A stretch of DNA of 64,000 bases from Micropterus salmoides (GCF_014851395.1 NW_024042261.1:37930405-37994404); one strand, 5' to 3'; numbered from the stretch's first letter, positions 9,472 to 21,781 are shown. Notes: generated by a model from the letters alone, not told the origin. Numbers and translations are program-made.

Positions 9472-11850
9472 TATATGCCTATATAGATATATTTCATAAT
9501 TGTATAATACTCCCAAATTATAGTCCTACTTCCACCTTTTTTTCCCTCTTCCTGGGATCACTCGTTTGCTGCGAGCTTGGGAGAGAAAACAACGATTGAT
9601 ACATTGGGTTACTGTCATGCTTACAGTGTGCAAATCTTGCAGTTGCTGGATTTCCAGTTTCCTCAGTAGGCCTACCACTTTTTATCTCCAAATTTTTCTG
9701 ACATCTGACAGTTTGTAAAACATCAATTAGCACAGCAGGAAGTGTTCACCTGTGGATGTTCTTCAGGTTATTATATTGGCAGACTCGCTGTCAGACTGTT
9801 GGACTACAGCCTCACGGTCAAGTTACAAATATGATACAGTATTTTCTATCAACACCACATCACTGACTTCTTATCTATTATCCATATTGACTACAAAACT
9901 GACAGACCTCCAGCCTCTCCCTAGACCTACGATGTTGTTATATATTATATAATTTATTTTATATATATTGTTAAAAATGTTGCTTGCAATAAAAAAAGTT
10001 AAATAACTGAAAATCCTTTAAGAAAGGTATTTGCACAATAAGAAAACATGCAATGCAATGTAAACATAGAAGGAACAAATGTGCATTATCCAAAAATGTA
10101 ACTTAAGCTAAAAGAACAAGCTGCTGATTACTGCATTTTATTTGTATATTTTGAACGGCCACCTGCCAGCTGAAATTTGTGTTTCCTTTTTATATAAATA
10201 AAGACATTTACACCATAAAGTGGTGCAGAATATTTCTCCAGAAGTCAGAAAATTAAGTGTTTAAGGCTCAAAAATGTCTGGGGAAGGACCACCAGACTCC
10301 CCACTCATATCTCAGCATTGAATAATATTAAATAGGGTTAAATGATTAAAAGGTGTATCGTCACACCCCTAATCCGAGATACTTTTAGCTACTTGCTTAT
10401 TAAGTCGGCCCTTTATTTTCTGACACGCTGGAGACAAATTCTGTCTAAATGAGGTGAAGGATGTTTAAAATCTTGCATCGAATATAAAAAAAAGTTAAGG
10501 AGGTTTGTTGATTTAGAATTAATGTCGAGTATTTTTGCACTTTCTGTGAACTACAAGAAGAAAAAGTCTCGTTTGTTTTGTCTGGACTGTCGAATATTTT
10601 GGTTGGATGTTGAAAACTGGGCAAACAAACTTCAGGAAAAATACGTTCTCACATGTTTTGAAGGTTTATGAGAAGATTTTTGTGTTGAATTGAATCCAAT
10701 CAGAGGAAATAATAAAGTGATAAAAGCAGTTTCTCCTCAGAACGATGATTCAGCAGCTTTCAGCCAAACAGAACAAGAAATGTTTTCTCAACACGAAACT
10801 TTTCTGATGCGCTGCGAAAGAAATCTGTTTTTTCAGTGACGAAAAGGAAAGAAGAAGGAAGGAGAGATATTTATCCACCTCGCTTTGGTGCTTCATAATG
10901 TAAATATAAAAAGTAAAGAGTTCCTTAATGTATAAAATCTCTTGAGGATATTTAATAACAGATTCAACTGTGGATTCTGTGGAACATTAAGTCGATGAGG
11001 ATTAATAATGTGATTATATTTATTCAGAGATGGAAATACTTCATATTAGCGGCTGGAACGTTAAAACATGTTTCTGTTTACGCAGAATGTTCTGGGTGGA
11101 TTCGTGTTTGTTATATTTTAATAAACATTTAATTATCTGTTCTGTGTGTGTGAAGGAACTGATAAACTGTCAGTATGTACAAACCTGAGGTACAAACAGA
11201 ACTCTAATATTCAACCGAGCAGAGAATGTTTAGTGCAATTTGTTCTTACTCTGATAATCTAATGGATCCATCAGACAAGGCTCAAATGAAAAAACATTGA
11301 TTAAGTGTTGATCTGCTTTTCTTAAATTGATTAGATTGGATATCTGGATGAATAATTATTACTTCGTTACAGTAAATGTTTGGAAAAGAATAAAAAGCTA
11401 AAAAGAGATGTAATGTAAATAAGTTATTATCGCATCATAACTCAGCTGTGAGACCAGCTGCAGCTGACTGAATGAAAACCACGTGAACAGAAGCTTTCTG
11501 CAGAATCTCCGTAAAATTTTTTTATGTTTCTTAAATCACACCCTCGCAGTTTACCTTTTTTTTGTAGATTTGCTGTGATCTAATATAATTTATACCATAA
11601 AGTGTTTTTATATGTATTTGAATTTTCTACATTTTAAAAATCCTCCAAAATAAAAATCGAGCCGCTGAAAAAAGAATATTAACAAAATAAAACGATGTGA
11701 TTTTATAAAATGACATAAATGTGTCGATCGTTTAGTAAAATATCTCAATAAGATAAAAAAACAAAGTTCAAAGTTAAAAAAATAATAATAATTAAGGATA
11801 AATTTTACTTTATTAATACTGAAATCCGCCATTTTGATCAGGCGGGTCCG
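9472..11850. other. AT-rich intergenic sequence
   Basis: No exon, RNA gene or defined repeat could be supported. The composition is AT-rich, with several poly-A/T tracts. Short frames (for example 11608-11943 on the minus strand) are hydrophobic and have no family signature. Confidence 0.5.
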
Positions 11851-11928
11851 CGGCCACCTCTGTTTACAATAATTTCCCAGAATTCTTTGCTCACTTCCTT
11901 TTCCTCCATCTTTCTCCTCATAGTGACG
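11820..11928 (+). promoter_or_regulatory. rpl35a: rpl35a core promoter and non-coding exon 1
   Basis: CCGCCATTTTG at 11826-11836 is a YY1-type site in reverse orientation. A TCCCAGAATTC stretch follows (11874-11884), resembling a ZNF143 site. A pyrimidine-rich start (cttccttttcctccat, from about 11894) is typical of the 5' terminal oligopyrimidine tract of ribosomal protein mRNAs. The exon ends at 11928 before GTAAGT. This promoter type fits growth-linked translational control. The exact start base is inferred. Confidence 0.65.
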
Positions 11929-11989
11929 GTAAGTTTCCAACATGTCCGACTAAATGTGTAAATATCGCCGTTAATCCGCCGTTTTTCTG

Positions 11990-12250
11990 GCCGATAGTCG
12001 CCGCCGGTTCACGGGCAGCTCGTCCTCCAGCGCTCGGCCCGGTGGTGTCGGTGTGGAGTCCGCGATGGCGGAGATTCAGTTAGGATGAACAGCGGAGGTC
12101 TGTCCGGAGAGGTGACCGGGCAGAGAGCGCTGAGTGCGGGGAACAACGGCCCGGGAGCGGCCCGGTGTTGCGTCCCGGAGCGGCGGCAACGTGGCGGCGT
12201 TAAACCCGTCGCTGCCCGTCAGTTATTACCGGGTCTCCGGTGAAAGAGTG
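11990..12250. promoter_or_regulatory. CpG-rich segment in rpl35a intron 1
   Basis: GC- and CpG-dense sequence just inside intron 1 includes ATGGCGGAG near 12064, a YY1-type word. It is probably the 3' half of the promoter CpG island. No second transcription start can be proven from sequence. Confidence 0.5.
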
Positions 12251-12304
12251 CCCGGTAGAGCTAACGTTAGCATGTTAGCATCAGAGCGTTAGTCTCGTGC
12301 AGAA

Positions 12305-12335
12305 CTCCGGTGGCCAGTTTATTAGGTACAGCTGA
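12305..12335. mobile_element. short MITE-end fragment (ggccagtttattaggtaca)
   Basis: The word 'gccagtttattaggtaca' here recurs at about 24880. A related 'cactttattaggtacacct' occurs at about 24239. This is the end of a common teleost Tc1-related element. No body is visible. Confidence 0.4.
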
Positions 12336-12420
12336 AGCTCAGTACACAGCAGAGATACTGCAGTAACTGTACACGTGGGAAGTTTAGAGGTGAGAGAACT
12401 TAAGAGGAAGACTCATGTAC

Positions 12421-12600
12421 ACGCTGTGTGTACACTGTACACGCAGTACACACATGCAGTATACAGGCTGTACACGCTGTGTGTACACTGTACACGCAGT
12501 ACACACATGCAGTATACAGGCTGTACACGCTGTGTGTACACTGTACACGCAGTACACACATGCAGTATACAGGCTGTACGCGCTGTACATACACTGTGTA
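12421..12600. repeat. 53-bp minisatellite, about 3.4 copies, rich in TGTACA palindromes
   Basis: The unit start ACGCTGTGTGTACACTGTAC repeats at 12421, 12474 and 12527, a 53-bp period, and a partial fourth copy follows. The unit contains GTGTACAC and TGTACA palindromes, so each copy can fold back. It lies in rpl35a intron 1. The open frames on both strands (12375-12680) come from the repeat. Confidence 0.92.
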
Positions 12601-12658
12601 AGCAGGTGGTTAACGTGATGTTCTGTGTGCAGGTGGACTCACCTGGAGAAGACTGAAG

Positions 12659-15600
12659 ATGCCTGGAAGGTAAGCTCACCTGAGTCCAGCAGACTCCTCC
12701 TCCTGCTGTCGCTCTGAGCTGCAGGAGGAGAATCTGCTTTGTGATAAATCAGATGTTTGACTGAAAGAGGCGTTCGGTCTCAGTGCGCCTGTACGACCTG
12801 CTGACCGTGTGTTTACCTGCTGACCGTGTGTTTACCTGCTGACCGTGTGTTTACCTGCTGACCGTGTGTTTACCTGCAGACTGTGGAGTAAAGCCATCTT
12901 TACCGGCTACAAACGTGGTCTGAGGAACCAGCGAGAACACACGGCCCTGCTGAAGGTGGAGGGATGCTACACCAGAGACGAGGTCGACTTCTACCTGGGC
13001 AAACGCTGCGCCTACGTCTACAAGGCCAAGAAGTAAGGAGGGGGGTCACATGACCGTTACACGTTACAAGTGGTGCTGTGGGCGTGTGTGTGACGCTTTC
13101 AGAGTAAAACGACCTCCTAAAGATCAGCTGCTTGTTGGGGTGGCAGTAGTAGCAGTTAGGCGGAGGCGGGCGCCTCAGCTGAAGCTGCCGGACGTCAACG
13201 CGGCGGCGTGCTTCGCTTGTCCGGGAGCTGCAGACTGCAGCGGGGTTTTCCTGCGCCCCCTTAAAGAAGTTTTCACGAGCGCCAAAGGAAAATCTCCAAC
13301 GCCAGAAGGATCAGAATCCAAAAACTTTCTTTCCAGATCCTCTGAATGTTTTTTGAGATAAATCTGATGATCAGAATATCAACTTAAACACGACGTCTTT
13401 GACTTCAGCAGCTTCCTCCAAAAACCAGCTGCACCTGAATGCAACGCTACCAGACTTTTTACACAAGGCACTGAGTGAAGTTTTCTGCTGGTATCACCGT
13501 AGCCCTCTGAGCTCTGCAGCAGGCGGCGGGGCGTGCTCGGCGTGTTTGTCACTTTGAATGCTTCGTGTCGGTAAAACGTTCTCAGCCTCAGCTGCTTTTA
13601 TCATATTAACTGATAAAAGCTTTGAAATTGTGTGATTTTTAAATTTAAAAAATCGTTTTCTCATAAAATTCTACAAAATAAACCCAGAAAACATTTTGAT
13701 CCCGAATATTTCTAAATGTGGAAATGCGATCGACAAAGTTCTCAACACTCCACAAGTGACTGACCTCTGAACTCCGTAAGTGTTGAGCTGCAAACGCATT
13801 TAATTAGTGGAAGTGCTGAATGGTCACGTGACGTTGTCATCGTGGCAGCTATGCTAATATGCTAAGCTACCGAACCTTCGTGTTCCTGCTGTCACCTGCT
13901 CAGCTGTGGCGCCATCGTGCGCCGTCACCTGACTTTTCACCGCACGTGAAGTAATGACGTCACCACAAGCGGCAGAAAGACCAAAGCCTGAGCAGAGTTT
14001 CCCACCATAGTTTTCAGTCACGTGACGTGCGTGGTGACCTGGAGGGCAAAGCAACAGACCAACACGGCGCCGATCTTTCAACTTCAGAAAAAGAAAGATA
14101 AGAACAGAAACTGCAAGTGTTGGCCGCTTCTGATCCGTCTAACGTTACAGCATCCGCTGCCGTTAAAGCGCCAGGTCCCTGCCGCCGCTCGACTGCCGTA
14201 TGTTTTAAAATAAAAAAATAAAAACGGCGTGTCACTTGCGTCCTGGTCGGCTGCAGCAGAAAATTACGTCTTTTTTCCGTCTGAGGGAGCGTTGGCTTTG
14301 GAACGCGACGTCTCATGAAAACTATTATGTTAATTTGTTATGAAGCAGTAAATTAAGACGCGTGTTTGTTTCCACGCAGCCTCTTCCTGTTCAGTATTTT
14401 CTCTGAAGGGATTCAGCGTTTCCTGTTTTCATTCAGAACCTTCTTAAAAAGCTCCGACAGTCTTGGTTCGACTCGGAGACTCTGACAGCTCGGTAGTTTA
14501 AAAATGGCGGGTTGTCCCGTCAGGGGCCCGTTGGAGCCTCGAGCTGGTCCCGACGCAGGGACCAGGTGCGATCCACGAAGACGCCGACCTGTGTCAGAGG
14601 TGTTAGACCTGGAGGTGAAGCTTCCTGTTTGACTTCTGATCCGTGGGTGTTGGTCACGTGTGTGTGTGTGTTCAGCGTGTAACCTTGTGTGCTTCCTGTC
14701 TGCAGGAACACGGTGACGCCCGGCGGTAAACCCAACAAGACCCGAGTGATCTGGGGGAAGGTGACCCGGGCGCACGGCAGCAGCGGGATGGTCCGGGCCA
14801 AGTTCAGCAGCAACCTGCCGGCCAAAGCCATCGGACACAGAGTCAGAGTGGTAAGTGAACGCACCTCATGTCCCACAATGCAAAGCCACAATGCCTTATG
14901 GGTAGTGTGACAGTTTCTGCTAGCCGTAGCGTGAGCTCGTTACAGATCAGCCTGGATGTCCTGTCTCTGAACCAGAGGCCTGGTACTGCGGACTACTGTG
15001 AAACGCAGTACATAGTGTGTACTGCCTGTAGTATCAGGGTACCTGCAGGTTTTAAAAGTATTAAAAGAACATTTTAAGGTGGTAATTTTCTTTCTTCTCT
15101 TGGATTAAATAAAAACTGTAACGTCATAAAAACTGACTTCCTGTGAAAAATGGAATATAATATAATTCTCTAACAAATGTTTCTCTAATAGTGAAGTTTG
15201 GTAATTTTAATATTAATGAAATTGTGACCATTTACCAAAAGCGAAGGGAGATCAGGTTTTCATAGTACTTTGAGGAATTGCTTTGACAACATTTGCACAT
15301 TGACCTCTGTGGAAAAGGCTTAAATTTGGAGCAAAATGACTGTACAAGAAAATCCTGTGTTGTCCAGTAAGTCCGTCACAGACCAGATTCCTTTTTCTAG
15401 CCAGAGTGGGGAAAAATCCGGATAGAAATTTCACTGGGAATATGAAACAAATAGTTTTTTCATGAATTAAAAATGACCTTCAGCAGTTTGTTTTAATAGT
15501 ACAATTCAAGCACTCGATCAATAGCCTGAAGTTCGCCTTCTTCATGTTCTTTACTGCCTTTCTTAATAAAGTGAGTTTTCCTTTTCCAGATATAGAATTG

Positions 15601-15717
15601 AAAATAGCTTTGATTATGGATTTTATTGCATTTTTTGCAGATACTGAGTGACCATGTGGTTTTATTGTGACGGTCTGACTTCCTGTGTTGCAGATGCTGT
15701 ATCCCTCCCGGGTGTGA
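12659..15717 (+). CDS. rpl35a: 60S ribosomal protein L35a (eL33), 110 aa, complete
   Basis: Four coding exons join in phase: 12659-12669 (exon from 12633; ATG at 12659), 12880-13032, 14706-14850 and 15694-15717 (TGA at 15715). All introns are GT-AG. The total is 333 bases, or 110 residues, the usual length of eukaryotic eL33. The protein begins MPGRLWSKAIFTGYKRGLRN and contains YLGKRCAYVYKAKK, TPGGKPNKTRVIWGKVTRAH and a C-terminal MLYPSRV, nearly identical to vertebrate RPL35A. It is a structural component of the large ribosomal subunit. AATAAA at 15764-15769 is the likely polyadenylation signal. Intron 1 carries a CpG-rich segment at 11990-12250 and a 53-bp minisatellite. Intron 2 ends in a 19-bp array that abuts the acceptor. 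Confidence 0.97.
12797..12879. repeat. 19-bp array, 4 copies, ending at the rpl35a intron 2 acceptor
   Basis: GACCGTGTGTTTACCTGCT repeats with a 19-bp period. The last copy becomes GTGTTTACCTGCAG, which is the functional acceptor for the exon starting at 12880. The following exon bases (ACTG) match the start of the next expected unit (GACCG), so the unit spans the intron-exon junction. Confidence 0.85.
13033..14705 (+). other. rpl35a: rpl35a intron 3; nothing else identified
   Basis: No exon or defined element was found. I looked for box C/D or H/ACA snoRNA signatures, since ribosomal protein introns often host them, and could not support one here or in intron 4 (14851-15693). Confidence 0.5.
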
Positions 15718-15763
15718 AGAAGAAGCTGCTGCAGCTCTTTGATGTTCTTGTTTGTACAGAAAC

Positions 15764-15769
15764 AATAAA
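15764..15769 (+). terminator. rpl35a: rpl35a polyadenylation signal AATAAA
   Basis: AATAAA lies 47 bases after the stop, followed by a GT-rich stretch. This is a short 3' UTR, typical for a ribosomal protein mRNA. Confidence 0.85.
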
Positions 15770-16059
15770 GTGATCAGGTCCAAACAGCTCGCTGTGTCTC
15801 TTCTTCCTGTGACATCATCATTACACATGAGTCATGTGACCTTTTTGTTAAGCAGAATTTACTGACTTGTTTCTGTTATTTTGTCCACCCCCGGTCAAGT
15901 AAAGGAGGGGTTAATGACGTCAGTGAAAAGGTGAACTGTCCCTTTAAATCCTGAGTTGTCTTCAGCTCGCAGCAAAGCATTCTGGGAGACGGAGTCCTGT
16001 ACTGAACTGTGGGTCAGACAGGAAGTCACCTGGAGAACAAGCACCCACCGATCAGTACA

Positions 16060-19000
16060 TCTGCTTTAGTAGTACTCTGATCCTGTAGTATTTAGATGTA
16101 CCCCACTGTACACACTGCAGTACTGCAGTATTTTAGTAGTACTCTGATCCTGTAGTATTTAGATGTACTCCACTGTACACACTGCAGTATTTTAGTAGTA
16201 CTCTGATCCTGTAGTATTTAGATGTACTCTACTGTACACACCGCAGTATTTTAGTAGTACTCTGATCCTGTAGTATTTAGATGTACTCCACTGTACACAC
16301 TGCAGTATTTTAGTAGTACTCTGATCCTGTAGTATTTAGATGTACCCCACTGTACACACTGCAGTGTTTTAGTAGTACTCTGATCCTGCAGTATTTTGAT
16401 GTACTCTACTGTACACACCGTAGTATTTATGTAGTACTCTGATCCTGTAGTATTTAGATGTACCCCACTGTACACACTGCAGTATTTTAGTAGTACTCTG
16501 ATCATGTAGTATTTTGATGTACTCTACTGTACACACTGCAGTATTTTAGTAGTACTCTGATCCTGTAGTATTTAGATGTACTCCACTGTACACACTGCAG
16601 TATTTTAGTAGTACTCTGATCCTGTAGTATTTAGATGTACCCCACTGTACACACTGCAGTATTTTAGTAGTACTCTGATCCTGTAGTATTTAGATGTACT
16701 CCACTGTACACACTGCAGTATTTTAGTAGTACTCTGATCCTGTAGTATTTAGATTTACCCCACTGTACATACCGCAGTATTTTAGTAGTACTCTGATCCT
16801 GCAGTATTTAGATGTACCCCACTGTACACACTGCAGTATTTTAGTAGTACTCTGATCCTGTAGTATTTAGATGTACTCACTGTACACACTGCAGTATTTT
16901 AGTAGTACTCTGATCCTGTAGTATTTAGATGTACCCCACTGTACACACTGCAGTATTTTAGTAGTACTCTGATCCTGTAGTATTTAGATGTACTCACTGT
17001 ACACACTGCAGTATTTTAGTAGTACTGATCCTGTAGTATTTAGATGTACCCCACTGTACACACCGCAGTATTTTAGTAGTACTCTGATCCTGTAGTATTT
17101 AGATGTACTCCACTGTACACACCGCAGTATTTTAGTAGTACTCTGATCCTGTAGTATTTAGATTTACTCCACTGTACACACTGCAGTATTTTAGTAGTAC
17201 TCTGATCCTGTAGTATTTAGATTTACCCCACTGTACACACTGCAGTATTTTAGTAGTACTCTGATCCTGCAGTATTTAGATGTACTCCACTGTACACACC
17301 GCAGTATTTTAGTAGTACTCTGATCCTGTAGTATTTAGATGTACCCCACTGTACACACCGCAGTATTTATGTAGTAGTACTCTGATCCTGTAGTATTTAG
17401 ATGTACCCCACTGTACACACCGCAGTATTTTAGTAGTACTCTGATCCTGTAGTATTTAGATTTACTCCACTGTACACACTGCAGTATTTTAGTAGTACTC
17501 TGATCCTGTAGTATTTAGATTTACCCCACTGTACATACCGCAGTATTTTAGTAGTACTCTGATCCTGTAGTATTTAGATGTACTCCACTGTACACACTGC
17601 AGTATTTTAGTAGTACTCTGATCCTGTAGTATTTAGATGTACTCCACTGTACACACTGCAGTATTTTAGTAGTACTCTGATCCTGTAGTATTTAGATGTA
17701 CTCCACTGTACACACTGCAGTATTTTAGTAGTACTCTGATCCTGTAGTATTTAGATGTACCCCACTGTACACACTGCAGTATTTTAGTAGTACTCTGATC
17801 CTGTAGTATTTTGATGTACTCTACTGTACACACTGCAGTATTTTAGTAGTACTCTGATCCTGTAGTATTTAGATGTACTCCACTGTACACACTGCAGTAT
17901 TTTAGTAGTACTCTGATCCTGTAGTATTTAGATGTACCCCACTGTACACACTGCAGTATTTTAGTAGTACTCTGATCCTGTAGTATTTAGATGTACTCCA
18001 CTGTACACACTGCAGTATTTTAGTAGTACTCTGATCCTGTAGTATTTAGATTTACCCCACTGTACATACCGCAGTATTTTAGTAGTACTCTGATCCTGTA
18101 GTATTTAGATGTACCCCACTGTACACACTGCAGTATTTTAGTAGTACTCTGATCCTGTAGTATTTAGATTTACCCCACTGTACACACCGCAGTACTGCAG
18201 TATTTATGTAGTAGTACTCTGATCCTGTAGTATTTAGATGTACCCCACTGTACACACCGCAGTATTTTAGTAGTACTCTGATCCTGTAGTATTTAGATGT
18301 ACCCCACTGTACACACTGCAGTATTTTAGTAGTACTCTGATCCTGTAGTATTTAGATGTACTCCACTGTACACACTGCAGTATTTTAGTAGTACTCTGAT
18401 CCTGTAGTATTTAGATGTACTCCACTGTACACACTGCAGTATTTTAGTAGTACTCTGATCCTGTAGTATTTAGATGTACCCCACTGTACACACTGCAGTA
18501 TTTTAGTAGTACTCTGATCCTGCAGTATTTTGATGTACTCTACTGTACACACTGCAGTATTTTAGTAGTACTCTGATCCTGCAGTATTTTGATGTACTCT
18601 ACTGTACACACTGCAGTGTTTTAGTAGTACTCTGATCCTGCAGTATTTTGATGTACTCTACTGTACACACTGCAGTATTTTAGTAGTACTCTGATCCTGT
18701 AGTATTTAGATGTACTCCACTGTACACACTGCAGTATTTTAGTAGTACTCTGATCCTGCAGTATTTTGATGTACTCTACTGTACACACTGCAGTATTTTA
18801 GTAGTAGTACTCTGATCCTGCAGTATTTTGATGTACTCTACTGTACACACCGCAGTATTTTAGTAGTACTCTGATCCTGCAGTATTTAGATGTACCCCAC
18901 TGTACACACTGCAGTATTTTAGTAGTACTCTGATCCTGCAGTATTTAGATGTACCCCACTGTACACACTGCAGTATTTATGTAGTACTCTGATCCTGTAG

Positions 19001-19395
19001 TATTTAGATGTACCCCACTGTACACACTGCAGTATTTTAGTAGTACTCTGATCCTGCAGTATTTAGATGTACCCCACTGTACACACTGCAGTATTTTAGT
19101 AGTACTCTGATCCTGCAGTATTTAGATGTACCCCACTGTACACACTGCAGTATTTATGTAGTACTCTGATCCTGTAGTATTTAGATGTACCCCACTGTAC
19201 ACACTGCAGTATTTATGTAGTACTCTGATCCTGTAGTATTTAGATGTACCCCACTGTACACACTGCAGTATTTATGTAGTACTCTGATCCTGTAGTATTT
19301 AGATGTACCCCACTGTACACACTGCAGTATTTTAGTAGTACTCTGATCCTGCAGTATTTTGATGTACTCTACTGTACACACTGCAGTACTGCAGT
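16060..19395. repeat. 59-bp satellite array, about 56 copies
   Basis: The period is 59 bp, measured between successive ACTCTGATCCTG words (for example 16141, 16200, 16259). Each unit has a CTGATCCTGTAGTATTTAGA part and a CACTGTACACACTGCAGTA part. Variants alternate: 'accccac' versus 'actccac' or 'actctac', and TGTAGTATTTAGA versus TGCAGTATTTTGA. The array fills nearly all of the space between rpl35a and the presumed abcc5 start. Because 59 is not a multiple of 3 it gives only short frames. Confidence 0.97.
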
Positions 19396-19436
19396 ATTTA
19401 TGTTAATGAGCTCCACATTGGAGCAACACGCTGTAC

Positions 19437-19615
19437 TGACGTCATCAGAGGGGGTGACGTGGGTCTGGCGTCACGTAGGACTCTGCTTCCCGTGATCCCC
19501 CGCGCGGCTGCTGTGAGTCGCGGCTGCACGAGCTGTTTACAGAGACCAGCGGACCTGAAGGAGGACAGGCAGGACGGAGAGCGTGTCCTGAGCGCGCGGA
19601 CACGCAGACAGACAG
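19437..19615 (+). promoter_or_regulatory. abcc5: candidate abcc5 promoter and non-coding first exon
   Basis: A perfect palindromic CRE, TGACGTCA, lies at 19437-19444. It is followed by GC-rich, CpG-rich sequence ending in ACAG|GTGAGA at 19615/19616, a good 5' splice site, with a second ACAG|GTGAGC just after it. It is the only CpG-rich stretch between rpl35a and abcc5, on the right strand and upstream of abcc5. Assignment to abcc5 is inference. Confidence 0.4.
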
Positions 19616-20640
19616 GTGAGACCGCGGACGGACAGGTGAGCGACTCGACCAGCTGCCTCTCGGCTTTGATCCGGACTCACTTCCTGTCTGATGGTCGGAG
19701 CGCGAGGACACTTTGTTTCGTAACGACGGCAGTATCGCGTGCTTTTATTCTGGAGGATTCAGAATCAGTCTTTTATTCTGGAGGATTGAATGAGGTTTTT
19801 ATACACTCATAGTACTTTATACACAGCCCAGTATTTCTATAGTACTTGTACTTGCAGTGTTGCTGTTACATTCTTAGTACTTCATAGTATTATCACTGTA
19901 GTACATCATAGTATTACTGTTTAGTTTATTGAGACATTACTGTAGTTTTTAAAAGTATTTTAATAATACTGTGTCTAGTATTTTTAAAGGATCACTATGT
20001 TCCTGTAATATTCCTACAGTATTTATATTCACTGTGGCCTTCATGGAGTACTGTAATACTTCTATGATGTCACTGTGTACATCTCCGACTCTTTGTAGTA
20101 AAATTACAGTCTTAAAGGAATATTGTAGTATTTCTGTAGTCGCAGTATTTCAAATCTTTGTCACATACGTTGTCATACAAGTACAATGTGTAGTGAAATA
20201 CTGCTGTGGAAATATTTTCTTGAAATAGTACTGTTGTGTGTCATAATGACTTCACGGAGCTCCTCCATAGTATTTCTTTGCAGTACTCTTGAGTACTCCT
20301 TCCTGTAGTGTGGTTGGATGATTAGAGTTTTGATTATGTGTCCATAGTAGTATTCCAGTCTACAGTTAAGTACTTTCACAGTACTCCTGTACTCTTCTAA
20401 TATTTAAGTGATGTTTCATTCAGACAGTTGCAGATTTTCCTGTTTTTCCAGAACAGTCGCAGCTGGAACAGGAAGTGAATCCTGGATTTAAGAAGCACTT
20501 TACCCTTATTTAGCAGCAACAACTCCTGGATCAAATATCCTCGTAAGTTTTTGTCATATTTAGTCCACTGCAAACTATTTTTAAAGTTGACTAAAAAAAG
20601 TCTGAGTATTTGAGTCAAAAGAAAATCAAAAGTATTTTAG
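19616..20640. other. AT-rich stretch with scattered tagtatt/agtactt words
   Basis: No gene seen. Words such as TAGTATT, AGTACTT and TGTAGTATTT recur irregularly. They resemble parts of the nearby 59-bp satellite unit and recur again at 26880-27010, beyond the transposon nest. If this is abcc5 intron 1 it is unremarkable as coding sequence. Confidence 0.45.
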
Positions 20641-20752
20641 TCTAGTTTTCGACATTAACCATCATTTTAGTCTTTTCTAACTCATTATCAGCATTTTGGT
20701 CGATCTGCTTGAACCAAAATAGAGATATTTATCATTTTAGTCTTTATTTCAC

Positions 20753-21010
20753 TCATCTCACATACAGATAAATTGTTTTGTAAAATTTGAATGTTAGTTT
20801 TGTTCTCATTTTTATTGCAAAGGAGACGTTAACTCGCCTCAGGTCCCGCTGGTCAGCCTTGATATGTCGCTTCAAGTTTGTAGTGTTTTTTCTAAAAAAT
20901 CTTGAAACGAAATTGCCGTCTGATAAAATCCGCCTCACTGTGTTTGAAATGGGACCAAATATCTGAGCGCCTCTTTCTCCCGAGCAAATATGGCGTTTAT
21001 TTTTAGTCAT
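20753..21010 (-). pseudogene. possible BED-type zinc-finger start of a hAT transposase
   Basis: The minus-strand frame of 85 codons starts MTKNKRH. Its segment FRKNTTNLKRHIKA resembles the C-terminal half of a BED zinc finger (N-x-x-x-L-x-x-H), as found at the N terminus of hAT transposases. The upstream cysteine pair is not clear. 'ttagtc' and 'gtttcgtctgac'-type words at about 20640 and 25890 could be hAT element ends. This is a relic, not a working gene. Confidence 0.35.
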
Positions 21011-21030
21011 AAGTTGTGAGCGTGTAAAAC
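20990..21030 (-). repeat. left copy of a perfect 41-bp inverted repeat
   Basis: This stretch is the exact reverse complement of 25514-25554, 4.5 kb away. It spans the start codon and first seven codons (MTKNKRH) of the possible BED-finger frame, so both copies derive from the same transposase start region. Confidence 0.8.
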
Positions 21031-21781
21031 TTCCTCACGAGCAAATTAGGAGCGCCTGGTTTGCTCTCAAAGGATAACTCTGCTCGCTCGAGTCTACACG
21101 ACTTTTGACAATTTGGGTTGTCGGAAACCAAGGAGGGCGCTGACCCTCTTATGATTGGTCACTTTCAACGTGATCACAACCAGAGCCCTTAAATAAGAGA
21201 GTTACCGACACTCTTTGATCTCACCGCCACGCAGTCACGTGCTCCATGCGGCGGCTCTCAGTAGTCTGTGCTGTCAACCACTTTCAGGTGGGACAGACAC
21301 CAGCAGCGACTATATTTGCAGCAGTTTTTGGATAAATATTAAGACATAATGTGTTTTGATTACTATCCTTATACTTAAATATTATAGCCTACCATTTCTT
21401 CTGCGGAGTCGGGAAAGCATTATTATCCGTTTGGTGTTAATTTTGGAGGGAAGAGGAGTGACAGCAGACTATATTTGCAGCACTTTTCGTATAATGTGCA
21501 TTGATTCCTGCGGTAACTGTACTTACAGTAGTGATTTTTTTCTTTGGAAGGACGGAGAGACAGCATTAACAGTGTTATCTGTTGAAATGCAACTGCAGAG
21601 ACGGTTAGGCTACTGAGTGAATTACTGTTCCTAAATACAATCCATATAATTACTGCTTTGTAATTTATTTTAAAATAGCTATTGTAACGTTACCCCTTTA
21701 TCCTTCCCGAAACACAGGCTAAACTATACCTCAGAACACAAATACATGCATAGAATGTGCTGCATATGCAGAATATATATA

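Noticed and set aside
12659..15717. Intronic snoRNAs in rpl35a
   Set aside because: No paired C/D boxes with closing stem or H/ACA hairpins that I could support by eye.
16060..19395. CRISPR array, because of regular about 59-bp repetition
   Set aside because: No unique spacers: the whole 59-bp period is conserved, and the host is a vertebrate.
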